Assembly (NCBI GenBank): GCA_017999985.1
Contig: JAGNKU010000002.1
Coordinates: 1-64,000 of the forward strand
DNA: 64,000 bases
DNA from: Phycisphaerae bacterium
GTDB taxonomy: Bacteria; Planctomycetota; Phycisphaerae; UBA1845; Fen-1342
Direction of reading: 5' to 3'
Part shown: positions 31,579 to 42,233 of the stretch, piece by piece
How positions within the stretch are numbered: the stretch's first letter is position 1
Layout of the letters: each line of letters begins with the position of its first letter
Notes under the pieces: generated by a model
Told to the model about the DNA's origin: nothing
Databases searched by the model: none
Seen by the model: the letters and a program-made list of their open reading frames with translations, nothing else
Made by a program: the position numbers and the translations under genes

Positions 31579-33249
31579 ATGCGGATCGGATTGATTTCGA
31601 CCTATACGCATCCATTTGCGCTCGGCTTGCGCTACGTCTCGTCCTACCTCAAAACGATGGGACACGATGTCTCCGTCTGCTTCATGAGTTCCCACCGGGA
31701 CACGACGGCGCCCGATTTCTCGGCGGCGGCGCTGGCCGATCTGGTCGAACGCCTGCGCCCATGCGCACTGATCGGCCTGAGCCTGATGACGAACACGTTT
31801 CGCCGCGCGCAGTTCCTGACCGAGCACCTCCGCAACGCGGGATTGCGCGCGCCGATCGTCTGGGGCGGCACGCACCCGACGGTGGCGCCGGAGGAATGCC
31901 TGGAAATCGCCGACGCGGTTTGCGTGGGCGAGGGCGAGGAAGCGGCGCTCCAGCTCGCCGAGCGGTTTGAGGCCGGCCGCGATCCGACTGGCGTCGCGGG
32001 CTGGTGGTTCCGCGCCGGCGGTGCGTTTGGCAATGCACAGGCGATTCGTAATGCGCTGGGGCCGTTGGAGACCCGGCTCGATGACCTACCCTTCCCCGAT
32101 TACGAACTGGACACACACTGGGTGGGCGAGCGGCAGGGCCTGGTGCCAGCGACCCCCGCCAATCTGCGCGGTGCGCTGCAGACACTACGGGTCCTGACAG
32201 CGCGGGGCTGCCCGTATCACTGTGCGTTCTGCAACAACGCGGCGCTGCGCCGCATTCACGAAGGCTGCGGCCGCTGGGTGCGGACGCGCTCGCTCGAGAA
32301 CGTGCTGGCGGAAATCCGGCTGGCGCGCCGGTGTTTTCCGATGATCCGCGCCATCAACTTCGTGGACGACCTGTTCCTGGTCCGTTCCGCGGCCGAGATC
32401 ACGTCGTTTGCGGCGCAGTACACGGCCGAAATCGGCCTGCCGCTGCAGCTTGACGTGTTCCCCAATACGGTGACCGAGGCTAAGATCGCCGCGCTGGCTC
32501 GGCTGCCCATCGAGCTCGTCAGCATGGGCGTCGAAAGCGCGAGCGCCGACACGCTGCAGAACATCTACCAGCGCCCCACGTCCCCGCAGCGCATCGCCCA
32601 GGCCGTCGACACGCTGGCGCGCCACCGCATCCGCACGGAGTACCACTACATCGTCAGCAACCCCTATGAGCCCGAGCAGAACGTGATTGAGACGATGCGC
32701 TTCATCGCGTCGTATCATCGCGGCCGGGCCGTGTTGCGGGTGTTTCCGCTGATGTTCTATCCGAGCACGCCGCTCTATGAGCGGGCCCGGCGCGACGGCC
32801 TGATCGGGGCGCGCCACGGGTTCGCGTACGACCGCATGGGCAGCGGTGCACTGCAGTTCGCGGGTCACGACTACCTGGGAATCTGGCTCCGCGTCGTGCT
32901 GAACCTGCGGAATATCGGGATGCCGCGGTGGCTCTGTCGCCGGGTCATCGACGTGGTGGTGAGCCGGCCGGTGCGCGCGGTGCTGGATCATGACTGGTTC
33001 TGTCCGGCTGTGTTCATCGGTTACCAGGTGGCGCGCAAGCTGGTGCGGAATTTCCTGTACCAGCCGTTCATCAAGCCGCTGCGGTACGTGCGCTGGCCAC
33101 GGCGTGTCCAGATCATGGCGAGCGGGGCGTGGCGTGTACCGAGGCCGAATGTCGCTGCACTACGTCGGCGGGCCTCCGCAGCGCCAATCCCAAGCGGCCT
33201 CAGGCAGTCAGGTCCACTAGGAACGGAACTCGGCGCCGCGGCGCCGTAA
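31579..33249 (+). CDS. B12-binding-type radical SAM protein
   Basis: A 556-residue protein. Residues 1-130 form a Rossmann-type cobalamin-binding-like domain (R-I-G-L-I-S-T-Y start, V-W-G-G-T-H-P-T-V strand), although the D-x-H-x-x-G cobalt-ligating motif is not evident. The radical SAM core follows with C-P-Y-H-C-A-F-C (Cys211, 215, 218) binding the [4Fe-4S] cluster, and G-V-E-S-A-S in the SAM region. A basic C-terminal tail of about 60 residues has membrane-associating character. ATG 31579 follows AGGAGG at five bases. Such proteins methylate or rearrange lipids, antibiotics and cofactors; the substrate here cannot be read, and no biosynthetic partner lies next to it. Confidence 0.85.
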   Translation: MRIGLISTYTHPFALGLRYVSSYLKTMGHDVSVCFMSSHRDTTAPDFSAAALADLVERLRPCALIGLSLMTNTFRRAQFLTEHLRNAGLRAPIVWGGTHPTVAPEECLEIADAVCVGEGEEAALQLAERFEAGRDPTGVAGWWFRAGGAFGNAQAIRNALGPLETRLDDLPFPDYELDTHWVGERQGLVPATPANLRGALQTLRVLTARGCPYHCAFCNNAALRRIHEGCGRWVRTRSLENVLAEIRLARRCFPMIRAINFVDDLFLVRSAAEITSFAAQYTAEIGLPLQLDVFPNTVTEAKIAALARLPIELVSMGVESASADTLQNIYQRPTSPQRIAQAVDTLARHRIRTEYHYIVSNPYEPEQNVIETMRFIASYHRGRAVLRVFPLMFYPSTPLYERARRDGLIGARHGFAYDRMGSGALQFAGHDYLGIWLRVVLNLRNIGMPRWLCRRVIDVVVSRPVRAVLDHDWFCPAVFIGYQVARKLVRNFLYQPFIKPLRYVRWPRRVQIMASGAWRVPRPNVAALRRRASAAPIPSGLRQSGPLGTELGAAAP

Positions 33250-33438
33250 CCGCGCACGGGTCGCCGCGACGACTCAGGGGGCTGTGCCGCGGAATCGGCC
33301 GATGTAAAGAGCGGTGCCGATTTTGCTTGCCCGTCGCAACCGGAACCCGGCGCGGCGGGTATAAGCGACAGAGGTGCGGTGCGTCTCTACAGCGGATGCG
33401 CGCCGTAAGTGACTGTCGATAAATAGGTTGACACTGCC

Positions 33439-35118
<1,680 letters not shown>

Positions 35119-35353
35119 GCCGGCATCCGCGCGACGCAATTGATGGCTTGGGGGGAGCAAAGCTGTAACTTCAGCGGTGCTGGCGACAGAGCAGAGCTGG
35201 ATCGCTCTTCGCTGGGAGTGGGGGTGCATGTCTGACGGCCACGCGGCGTTTCGAGGGGGGCGCTGCCGCGGGCGCACCGATCACCGCAGTGCGCTGCCGG
35301 TGCAAGGGGCTCCTATCCGGAAATACGAGGCGCGCACACGCACGCCCCCCGCT

Positions 35354-35381
35354 TTGACTTCCGCGCAGCGCGGGCGATACT
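35354..35381 (+). promoter_or_regulatory. Promoter upstream of the nitroreductase gene
   Basis: TTGACT (35354-35359) and GATACT (35376-35381) are separated by 16 bases, close to the vegetative consensus. The -10 box ends 32 bases before the ATG. It lies in the 295-base gap after pilB, which otherwise holds no gene I can support. Confidence 0.55.
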
Positions 35382-35413
35382 CTCAAATAGCGGACCTTTG
35401 CGGGAGACGCGCG

Positions 35414-35956
35414 ATGGACGTCTTGGAAGCGATCAACACCCGTCGCAGTGTGCGCTCGTACAGCGACCGGCCCATCCCGCCCGAGGTCCTGGAGCGGCTG
35501 CGCGGCGCGCTGCGGGCGGCGCCTTCGGCGTGCAATTTCCAGCCGTGGCGTTTCGTATTCGTGCAAAACCCGGAGCTGCGCCGGCAATTGGCCTCGACCG
35601 CCAATGACCAGTTCTGGATCGCGGAGGCGCCGCTCGTCGTCGTGGCCTGCGGTCTGCCGCAGCAGGCGTACAAGCACATGGGCGGTTATGGCAACAGCGT
35701 CGAAATCGACGTGGCGATCGCGGTGGACCACTTGACGCTCGCGGCGGTGGCCGAGGGACTGGGCACCTGCTGGGTGGGGGCCTTTGACGAGCGGCGTCTG
35801 AAGCGACTCCTCGCCATTCCCGATGCAGTGAAGATTATCGCCCTCACGCCGGTCGGCTACCCCACGGCGCCGGACCTGAATGCTCCGCTCGACGACGCCC
35901 GGCGCAAGCCGCCGAGCGAGATCTTCAGCACCGACCGTTACGGCCCGGTCACATAG
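35414..35956 (+). CDS. Nitroreductase-family flavoprotein
   Basis: A 180-residue FMN-dependent oxidoreductase, the usual length for the short nitroreductase class. The N terminus A-I-N-T-R-R-S-V-R-S-Y is the FMN-phosphate binding signature, followed by A-P-S-A-C-N-F-Q-P-W-R-F, and later G-L-G-T-C-W-V-G-A-F, which lines the flavin. These homodimers reduce nitro, quinone or related compounds with NAD(P)H; the physiological substrate is not readable. ATG 35414 has GGGAG seven bases upstream. A longer open frame to the left lacks family sequence. Monocistronic, with its own promoter. Confidence 0.92.
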   Translation: MDVLEAINTRRSVRSYSDRPIPPEVLERLRGALRAAPSACNFQPWRFVFVQNPELRRQLASTANDQFWIAEAPLVVVACGLPQQAYKHMGGYGNSVEIDVAIAVDHLTLAAVAEGLGTCWVGAFDERRLKRLLAIPDAVKIIALTPVGYPTAPDLNAPLDDARRKPPSEIFSTDRYGPVT

Positions 35957-36112
35957 CGACGCGGGGCGCAGGCGGACACCGACGACTTCTCGGACACGCC
36001 GGTGCGGGCCGCCGGCATACGTGGCCGAAAGTGTATACTGGGACAGGTTGGCGGCGACGCGGCGGGTCGTGTCCGCGCGCAGTCGCATGCGTAGTTGAAA
36101 ATGGGGAAAGTC

Positions 36113-38695
36113 ATGAACGGCACCCTCGCCCTCAACGGCCTGCGTCTGGTGTGGGGACTGGTGCTGGCCGCCGCCAGCCTGACCGGCACGACGTATGCGC
36201 AGCTTTCGACGGATGACGTCGCGGCGCTCCGCAAGCGGGCCGCGGCCGAAGGCTGGACGTTTACCGTGGCCGAGAACGACGTGACCGGGATACCGCTGGA
36301 ACAACTCTGCGGCCTGGTCGAACCGCCGGACTGGCGCCGGACCGGGCAATTCGACAACCTGCCGGTGCAGCGCGACTTGCCGGCCAGCTTCGACTGGCGG
36401 ACGCTGGGCGGTTGCACGCCGATCCGCAACCAGGGCGGCTGCGGCAGTTGCTGGGCGTTCAGTGCCATCGGCGCCATGGAGTGTGCGATCCGGATCCGCG
36501 ACGCCGTCAGCACGAATCTGTCTGAGCAGTGGCTGGTCAGTTGCACGGCGGCCGGCGACTGCAGCGGCGGCTGGCATACGGACGCCCTTCAGTATTTGCG
36601 CTGCAACGGACTGCAGGACCCCTGCGGCGACAGCGGCGCGGTGCTCGAAACGAGCTTTCCATACGTGGCCTATAACGCACCCTGCAACTGCCCGTACGAG
36701 CATCCCTACTGCCTCGACTCGTGGTACTACGTCGGGCCGAGCTCGGGCGTCCCGACGGTCGCGCAGCTCAAGCAGGCCATCTGGGAACACGGCCCCGTCG
36801 CGGTCGGCGTCCACGTGAACGACGCCTTCCAGGCTTACGACACGGGCATCTTCAACGCGTGCGCGGACGGGGCGCTGAACCATGCCGTCGTACTCGTTGG
36901 CTGGGACGACAACCAGGGCCCGGCGGGCATCTGGTTCCTGCGGAACTCGTGGGGGACCTGGTGGGGCGAAAGCGGGTACATGCGGATCCCGTACGAATGC
37001 TGTCGCGTCGGCTACGCCGCTGCGTATGTGAACTACTCGCCACGGCACATCGTGACGACTGTGAGCAACGTCACCATCTTCGAAAGCGGGACGGCCACAT
37101 TCGGCGTGAAGCTGGACGCGAATCCCGGCGGCACATTGGCGGTATCGGTGGCCCGGGCCAGCGGCTCGAACAACGTGACTGTCGTCGCCGGCGCGAACCT
37201 GACTTTCTCGGCGACGAACTGGGACACGTATCAGTACGTCACGCTGGCGGCGGCGCACGACGAGGACACCTACGATGCGACGGCGGTCGTCCACTGCAGC
37301 GCCAACGCCTGGGCGCCGGCGGATGTGTCCGTCGCCGAGCGCGACGACGAACGCCGGCTGTCGTGGCTCGACAAATCGCCCGCGCCGCATCCGGCACCCC
37401 GCGCTGGGCATGCCCTTGCGTTCGACAGCGGCCGTGGTCTGAGCGTGCTCTTTGGCGGTGTCGATGGCGCGACGCGCTGGGATGACACCTGGGAATGGGA
37501 TGGATCGGCGTGGGCGCCGCGCGGCACGCCGGGACCGTCCGCGCGGGCGTACCACGCGCTGGCGTACGACAGTGCGCGCGGCGTGACCGTACTGTTCGGC
37601 GGCGATAACGGCAGCGCCTGTCTCGGCGACACCTGGGAATGGGACGGCACGGCCTGGGCCCAGCGTGCGGCGAGCGGTCCCGCCGCCCGGGCGAACCATG
37701 CGCTGGCGTATGACAGCAACCGCGGCGTCGTGGTGCTGTTCGGCGGTGACAACGGTGGGACGCGCTTCAGCGACACCTGGGAGTGGAACGGGGCCACTTG
37801 GACGCAGCGTGCCACCACTGGCCCGACCGCTCGCACGGGGCACGCGCTGGCATTTGACAGCAATCGTGGTCGCACGGTGTTGTTCGGCGGCTTCGACGGC
37901 GGCACGGTCCTGGGTGATACATGGGAATGGAACGGCAGCACGTGGATGAACACGGGTGCCGGCGGTCCGGCCGCGCGCCAGAAACACGCGCTCGCTTATG
38001 ACGGTGTGCATGGCGTCGTCGTGCTGTACGGCGGCGCGCCGGCGGGCGGCGGTGTGTATGACGACACGTGGCACTGGAACGGTTATGCCTGGTCGCCGGT
38101 GACCGTGGCTGGCGCCCCGGGCCGCGCGGCACACGCCCTCGCGTACGACAGCGCCCGGGCGATCGGCGTGCTGTTCGGCGGCGACGATGGCAGTCTGCGT
38201 CTGGCGGACACGTGGGAGTTTGGCGGGCATTTGCCGGTCGTACTGCTGCAGCCCGTGGACACCGTCGCGTGCCAGAGCGAGCCAGCGACTTTCAGCGTTG
38301 TGGCCGAGGGTAATCCGCCGCTGTCGTACCGGTGGCGGAGGAATGGTCTTCCGCTGTTCAACAGCAGCCGCATCAGCGGGGCCGCCACCGACACGCTGAC
38401 GATCCAATGGGTCTACGGTACGGACGCGGGCAACTACGACGTGGTCGTGACGAACCCCGCAGGCGCGGTCGCCAGCGATACGGCCGTACTGACCATTTGC
38501 GTCGTGGGCGATTTGAATTGCGACGGCGGCATCGGGTTTGACGATATCAACCCGTTCGTGCTCCGGCTGGCGACGCCAGCGCAGTACGAGCTGCTCTATC
38601 CTGACTGTCCCGACGAGAATGGCGACATCAACCGCGATGGGACGGTCGGCTTCCGCGACATCAACCCGTTTGTGGAGTTGCTCAGTGGCGCATGA
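36113..38695 (+). CDS. Secreted papain-like protease with Kelch, Ig-like and dockerin-like domains
   Basis: An 860-residue exported protein. The signal peptide ends T-T-Y-A (residue 29). Residues about 88-300 are a C1A papain-type protease with all catalytic residues: Gln107 in R-N-Q-G-G-C, Cys113 in G-S-C-W-A-F-S, His257 in L-N-H-A-V-V, Asn278 in N-S-W-G-T-W-W-G. The pro-region is short (about 30-88). A beta domain (about 305-415) follows, then six Kelch units of about 48 residues (about 425-703), an Ig-like domain (about 706-795), and a dockerin-like tail with D-L-N-C-D-G and D-I-N-R-D-G calcium loops, each ending D-I-N-P-F-V. ATG 36113 follows GGGGA; TTG 36095 is an alternative. Confidence 0.93.
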   Translation: MNGTLALNGLRLVWGLVLAAASLTGTTYAQLSTDDVAALRKRAAAEGWTFTVAENDVTGIPLEQLCGLVEPPDWRRTGQFDNLPVQRDLPASFDWRTLGGCTPIRNQGGCGSCWAFSAIGAMECAIRIRDAVSTNLSEQWLVSCTAAGDCSGGWHTDALQYLRCNGLQDPCGDSGAVLETSFPYVAYNAPCNCPYEHPYCLDSWYYVGPSSGVPTVAQLKQAIWEHGPVAVGVHVNDAFQAYDTGIFNACADGALNHAVVLVGWDDNQGPAGIWFLRNSWGTWWGESGYMRIPYECCRVGYAAAYVNYSPRHIVTTVSNVTIFESGTATFGVKLDANPGGTLAVSVARASGSNNVTVVAGANLTFSATNWDTYQYVTLAAAHDEDTYDATAVVHCSANAWAPADVSVAERDDERRLSWLDKSPAPHPAPRAGHALAFDSGRGLSVLFGGVDGATRWDDTWEWDGSAWAPRGTPGPSARAYHALAYDSARGVTVLFGGDNGSACLGDTWEWDGTAWAQRAASGPAARANHALAYDSNRGVVVLFGGDNGGTRFSDTWEWNGATWTQRATTGPTARTGHALAFDSNRGRTVLFGGFDGGTVLGDTWEWNGSTWMNTGAGGPAARQKHALAYDGVHGVVVLYGGAPAGGGVYDDTWHWNGYAWSPVTVAGAPGRAAHALAYDSARAIGVLFGGDDGSLRLADTWEFGGHLPVVLLQPVDTVACQSEPATFSVVAEGNPPLSYRWRRNGLPLFNSSRISGAATDTLTIQWVYGTDAGNYDVVVTNPAGAVASDTAVLTICVVGDLNCDGGIGFDDINPFVLRLATPAQYELLYPDCPDENGDINRDGTVGFRDINPFVELLSGA
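37390..38220 (+). repeat. Six tandem Kelch-encoding repeats
   Basis: About 145-base units inside the papain-Kelch gene. Each codes for A-R-x-x-H-A-L-A-Y/F-D-S-x-R-G, V-L-F-G-G and D-T-W-E-W-x-G. Six units fit a closed six-bladed propeller. Nucleotide identity between neighbouring units is high enough to allow unequal recombination. Confidence 0.85.
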
Positions 38696-38709
38696 ACTCG
38701 GGGTGACCC

Positions 38710-39630
38710 ATGTCACATCGTAAGCGTCGCGTGCTTGTGCCGTGCCTGACGCTGGTGAGCGCGCTGGTCTGGCAGGCGTCCGCCTGGCAGGAGTCGCGTC
38801 CGACGTCGGTGCCCGCGTCGCAGCCGGTGGCCAGGTTGCCCATCCTGGTTGAGGAAATCAAACTCACCGTCGAAGAAAAACCAATCCGCGGCTGGGCTGC
38901 CAAGATCGACCTGAGCGACCCGCGCGTGGACATCCGCGTGACCGCGCCGCCTGCGCCGAGGGCCGATGATCCGCCCGGCACGGAAACGCACCTCGAGACC
39001 ACGCCTGACTGGCTGCGGCGCGAGGCGCTGGTGTTGGCCGTCAACACGCACTTCTTCGCGCGCATCGGCGACACGAAAGGGCCGCTGCCGGCCGGCACAC
39101 CGATCGACCTCGTCGGGCCGTGCGTCAGCGAAGGCCGCGCGGTGTCGCCGAGCCTGGAGCAGCCAAGCCCGGTGCTGGCGTTGACCAAAGACCGGCAGCC
39201 GCGGATTGGCATGCTGACCGGCGCGGAGCTGGACGGCATGGACGATGTCGTCTGTGGGATCGGGCAAGCCGGCAACAAGAGCGGCGGGCTGCTGGTGGAG
39301 GGTGGCCGCAACACCGGCGCCACCGCGCTGCCCCGCCCGCAGGAGCGTCATCCGCGCACCGCGGCCGGGATCAGCGCCGACGGCCAGACGCTCATTCTGG
39401 TCGTGATCGACGGCCGCCAGCCGGAGTGGAGCATCGGCATGACGCTCCCCGAGCTGGCGGATCTGATGATTAAGCTGGGCGCGGACGCGGCGTTGAACCT
39501 CGACGGCGGCGGGTCGTCGTCGTTCGTGTTCGCTCCGCCGGGCGGCGTGCAGATTACGAATCGCCCGAGTGACGGGCACTGGCGCGCCGTGGGGGCAAGC
39601 ATGGGTGTGCGGCTGCGCGAGACGAAGTAG
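38710..39630 (+). CDS. Phosphodiester glycosidase (NAGPA-family) protein
   Basis: A 306-residue exported protein with an N-terminal signal (about 8-25) and a short linker with S-V-P-A-S-Q-P. The rest matches the NAGPA domain found in human lysosomal uncovering enzyme and in many bacterial exopolysaccharide-associated proteins: V-N-T-H-F-F-A, R-T-A-A-G-I-S-A-D-G, and the signature A-L-N-L-D-G-G-G-S-S-S near the C terminus. The family cleaves sugar-phosphate diesters. It begins 14 bases after the protease stop and is probably co-transcribed. It could act on phosphate-linked surface glycans, fitting the phosphodiesterase-rich block elsewhere in the window. Confidence 0.9.
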   Translation: MSHRKRRVLVPCLTLVSALVWQASAWQESRPTSVPASQPVARLPILVEEIKLTVEEKPIRGWAAKIDLSDPRVDIRVTAPPAPRADDPPGTETHLETTPDWLRREALVLAVNTHFFARIGDTKGPLPAGTPIDLVGPCVSEGRAVSPSLEQPSPVLALTKDRQPRIGMLTGAELDGMDDVVCGIGQAGNKSGGLLVEGGRNTGATALPRPQERHPRTAAGISADGQTLILVVIDGRQPEWSIGMTLPELADLMIKLGADAALNLDGGGSSSFVFAPPGGVQITNRPSDGHWRAVGASMGVRLRETK

Positions 39631-39631
39631 G

Positions 39632-40771
39632 TCAGGGCTCCTGCTTCTGGCGGGCTTCGTAGCGCTCGAGCGTGGCGCGGATCTCGGCGGCGACCGGTGG
39701 CGGTGTGCCTTCGAGATGGTCGACGGCCGCGCGCATCCACTTCACCGCGCCGTCCAGGTCCGCCTTCTCGTAGCACACGCGTGCCAGCGTATTGAGCAGC
39801 GTGGGGTCCTTGAACTCGGTCAGCTCGTTGGCGCGCTGCGCCGTCCCGCCGGCAAAGAGCAGGTCGCGGGTGGCGATGCCGGGCTCAGCGACGACGGCCC
39901 AGGCGAGCCGGTTGAGGGCCTGGGCGTCGTCCCAGATTTCCTTGCGAAACGCGCGGCCCTGTTCGTAGGCTTTCTCCGGGTCGTTGAAGTCCCGCAGCCG
40001 TGTCAGAAAGGCCAGTTGGCGCAGGTGGTGGGGGCGCTTGATGTTCGGGTCGAGCAACGTCTCGGGCGACATCGTGTTGCACAGCAGGCAGACGTTGATG
40101 TGCACACTCTCAGGGATGCGCTCGCTGAACGAGCGGTCGGGCTGCTCCACGCCGATGTCCACGAGCTTGAGATCGCACGCCGTCCGGAGCACGAGCAGCT
40201 CGCCAACCGTGCGGCCCATCGTCTGCCAGGTGAACGGAATCAGCTCCAGTTTCGCAGGCACGGCGAGCGGCACGGTCTTACCCTTCACGCCCAGGTCGCC
40301 CGCGATTGTCAGCGTATAGCGCTTGCGGCCCTTGTCCTCGCCGACCAGCTTCGTGTCCGTGACGCCAGTAACGAGAAATGTGATCTCCGGATACTCAGCG
40401 GCATTCAGCAGGGGGGTGCTCTGAAGCAGCCTGTCCTGGTCTTCGACGCCGGTTTTCAACGCGGCCACCGGTATCCGCAGCGCACCTGCGACGAGCGGGG
40501 CATCGTTCGCGCCGAGGTCGAAGGGCGAAACCATGTAGCCCACGGCGCGCTGGCATGTGACCACGACGTGTTGAAGCGGGGCGTCTGACGTGCACACGAA
40601 CTGCGTGTCCTCACCCGGCGTGACGTGATACACGTCGCCCAGGTCGAGGTGGACCTCGGGCACGACCAGCGCCTGGCCGCCTTCGGTGCGCGGCGGCACA
40701 TCGGCGGCGCGGGCGGCCGGCAGAGCGACCAGCAACAGCGCTGCAGTGCAGCGGACGATGCGTCTCAACAT
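39632..40771 (-). CDS. Exported YceI-like protein with helical TPR-type C terminus
   Basis: A 379-residue protein with a clear signal peptide ending A-R-A-A. Residues about 30-190 resemble a YceI lipocalin-like domain (periplasmic isoprenoid binding): V-P-V-A-A-L-K-T-G-V-E-D-Q-D and Y-P-E-I-T-F-L-V-T-G fit the family, as does T-I-A-G-D-L-G-V-K-G. The junction holds a C-L-L-C pair (near 225). The remainder is helical with TPR-like spacing (A-L-N-R-L-A-W-A-V, L-L-N-T-L-A-R-V-C-Y). ATG 40771 follows GAGGTG. It ends one base from the convergent NAGPA gene and follows the PQQ-propeller genes, so a periplasmic redox role is plausible. Confidence 0.75.
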   Translation of the reverse strand: MLRRIVRCTAALLLVALPAARAADVPPRTEGGQALVVPEVHLDLGDVYHVTPGEDTQFVCTSDAPLQHVVVTCQRAVGYMVSPFDLGANDAPLVAGALRIPVAALKTGVEDQDRLLQSTPLLNAAEYPEITFLVTGVTDTKLVGEDKGRKRYTLTIAGDLGVKGKTVPLAVPAKLELIPFTWQTMGRTVGELLVLRTACDLKLVDIGVEQPDRSFSERIPESVHINVCLLCNTMSPETLLDPNIKRPHHLRQLAFLTRLRDFNDPEKAYEQGRAFRKEIWDDAQALNRLAWAVVAEPGIATRDLLFAGGTAQRANELTEFKDPTLLNTLARVCYEKADLDGAVKWMRAAVDHLEGTPPPVAAEIRATLERYEARQKQEP

Positions 40772-40805
40772 GGGAGCACCTCGCGAGAGACAGGCGCGCC
40801 GGCCA

Positions 40806-42080
40806 TTAGCCCTTGTCGGCCGGACCGATGTCCAGCGCCATAATCGAGTGATCATCGCGCAGATACAGGCGCGTGCCAACCAGCGTCGGCACGGTCCAGG
40901 ATTTCTCTTCGAGCACCTTGGCCTTCGAGTGGACCTCCAGGCCGGTGGGCGTGGCGGTCGCGAGCGCCAGGTTGCCTTCCTCGTCGAGGATGATGAGCTT
41001 CCCGTCCGCGTACAGCAGCGTCGCCTTCGCGAAGCCGCGCTCGCGCCACAGGATCTTGCCCGTGTTCAGGTCGATTGCCATCAGGAACGCCGGACCGAAA
41101 TCGCCGCTGGAGCCATACACGGCGTCGCCGATGCGGACCAGGCTGCCGTGCATGACTTTCATCTTGCGCTCCAGCCAAACCTCTTCAGCGGTGTACGCCC
41201 CGTCCTTCTGGGTGATGCGGAAGAGCTGCGTGGCGCCGCCGTAGGCACAACTGTAGAGCACCTTGTCCGGCGGAACCCACACGGGCGAGCTCATGATGCC
41301 GGCAAGTTGGACATCCACGGTCGTCTTCCAGCGTGTCTGGCCGGTCGCGGGGTCGAGGCCGATGCGCGCGGCACCGAGCGTGCACAGCAGATGGTCTTCG
41401 TCATTCAGCCGCACGAGCATGGGCGAAGGATACCCGCCGCGAAAGGCCTCGCTTTTCCACACGAGCGCGCCGGTGTCCTGCTTGAACGCGGCGACGCCGG
41501 CGTCTTTACCGCCGAGGTTGATGATGACGTTGTCCTGGTAGGCGATGGCGCTGGCGCCGTAGCCGCGGCCGAGGTGGCTGGCGCCGTACTCCGCCGCGAG
41601 GTCATGTGCCCACAGAATCTTGCCCGTTTTCTTGTCGAGGGCGTGGAAGTGCGCCATGGCGCCGAGGGTGAACAACCGGTCACCGACGAGCAGGGGGGTG
41701 GAGTGAGGTCCCGCACCGAGGTCGAGGAGCATGTCTTCCTTCGGCGGGGCGTCGTAGCGGGTTTCCCACACCGGCTCGCCGGTGGCGGCGTTGAAGGCCA
41801 GCACGGCGTCCTGGTTGTCGCGCCGGCACATCGTGAAGAGCGTGTCTCCATCGGTGACGATCGCGGAATGTCCCGGGCCGATGTCGCTGCGCCAGAGGCG
41901 GCGCGGGCCGTCGTCGGGCCAGCGGTCGGCGAGGCCGGTGCTGTCGCAGGTGAAATCGCGGTGGGGGCCGCCCCATTGCGTCCACTGGGCCTGAGCAGCG
42001 CTGGCCAGACCAAGCGTCAGGAGCGCTGCGACACCCCGCAACCCCGATGACGGATAAGCGGCAAGACGCAGGGCACGCAT
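40806..42080 (-). CDS. PQQ-type beta-propeller protein (copy 2)
   Basis: A 424-residue exported protein with a signal peptide ending S-A-A-Q-A. It is an outer-membrane or periplasmic beta-propeller of the pyrroloquinoline-quinone repeat type: repeated units A-x-x-A-x-T-G-x-x-x-W and L-D-x-x-T-G-K-I-L-W. The opening W-T-Q-W-G-G-P-H-R-D-F is typical of planctomycete PQQ-like proteins. I see no enzyme active-site motif, so it may be structural rather than a dehydrogenase. ATG 42080 is the most likely of several starts. It lies 34 bases upstream of the YceI-like gene. Confidence 0.85.
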   Translation of the reverse strand: MRALRLAAYPSSGLRGVAALLTLGLASAAQAQWTQWGGPHRDFTCDSTGLADRWPDDGPRRLWRSDIGPGHSAIVTDGDTLFTMCRRDNQDAVLAFNAATGEPVWETRYDAPPKEDMLLDLGAGPHSTPLLVGDRLFTLGAMAHFHALDKKTGKILWAHDLAAEYGASHLGRGYGASAIAYQDNVIINLGGKDAGVAAFKQDTGALVWKSEAFRGGYPSPMLVRLNDEDHLLCTLGAARIGLDPATGQTRWKTTVDVQLAGIMSSPVWVPPDKVLYSCAYGGATQLFRITQKDGAYTAEEVWLERKMKVMHGSLVRIGDAVYGSSGDFGPAFLMAIDLNTGKILWRERGFAKATLLYADGKLIILDEEGNLALATATPTGLEVHSKAKVLEEKSWTVPTLVGTRLYLRDDHSIMALDIGPADKG

Positions 42081-42233
42081 CGGATTCCTCGCGGACAAGC
42101 CCCGGATCGCGCGGCCGGTGTGCCTGCCGACCCGGGCGATCCTGGCGGTCATCCTACCGCGCAACGATCGCCACGCGCAGCGCGCCGTTGTCGGAGCCTG
42201 TCAGAAGTTGTCAGACATCGGTCGCGTCGCAAA

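Noticed and set aside
31579-33249. Radical SAM protein as the sulfatase-maturating enzyme
   Set aside because: It lacks the extra C-terminal cluster cysteines of that enzyme class and has a B12-type N-terminal domain. The sulfatase-like proteins here also lack the Cys that would need maturation.
37390-38220. Regular repeat spacing suggesting a CRISPR array
   Set aside because: The repeats are about 145 bases, in frame, and code for Kelch units. There are no short identical repeats with unique spacers.
35171-38716. 1,181-codon open frame antisense to the nitroreductase and papain-Kelch genes
   Set aside because: It is rich in Arg, Val and Ala with no family motif, and the opposite strand carries two genes with intact catalytic residues. 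High-GC codon use keeps the antisense frame open.
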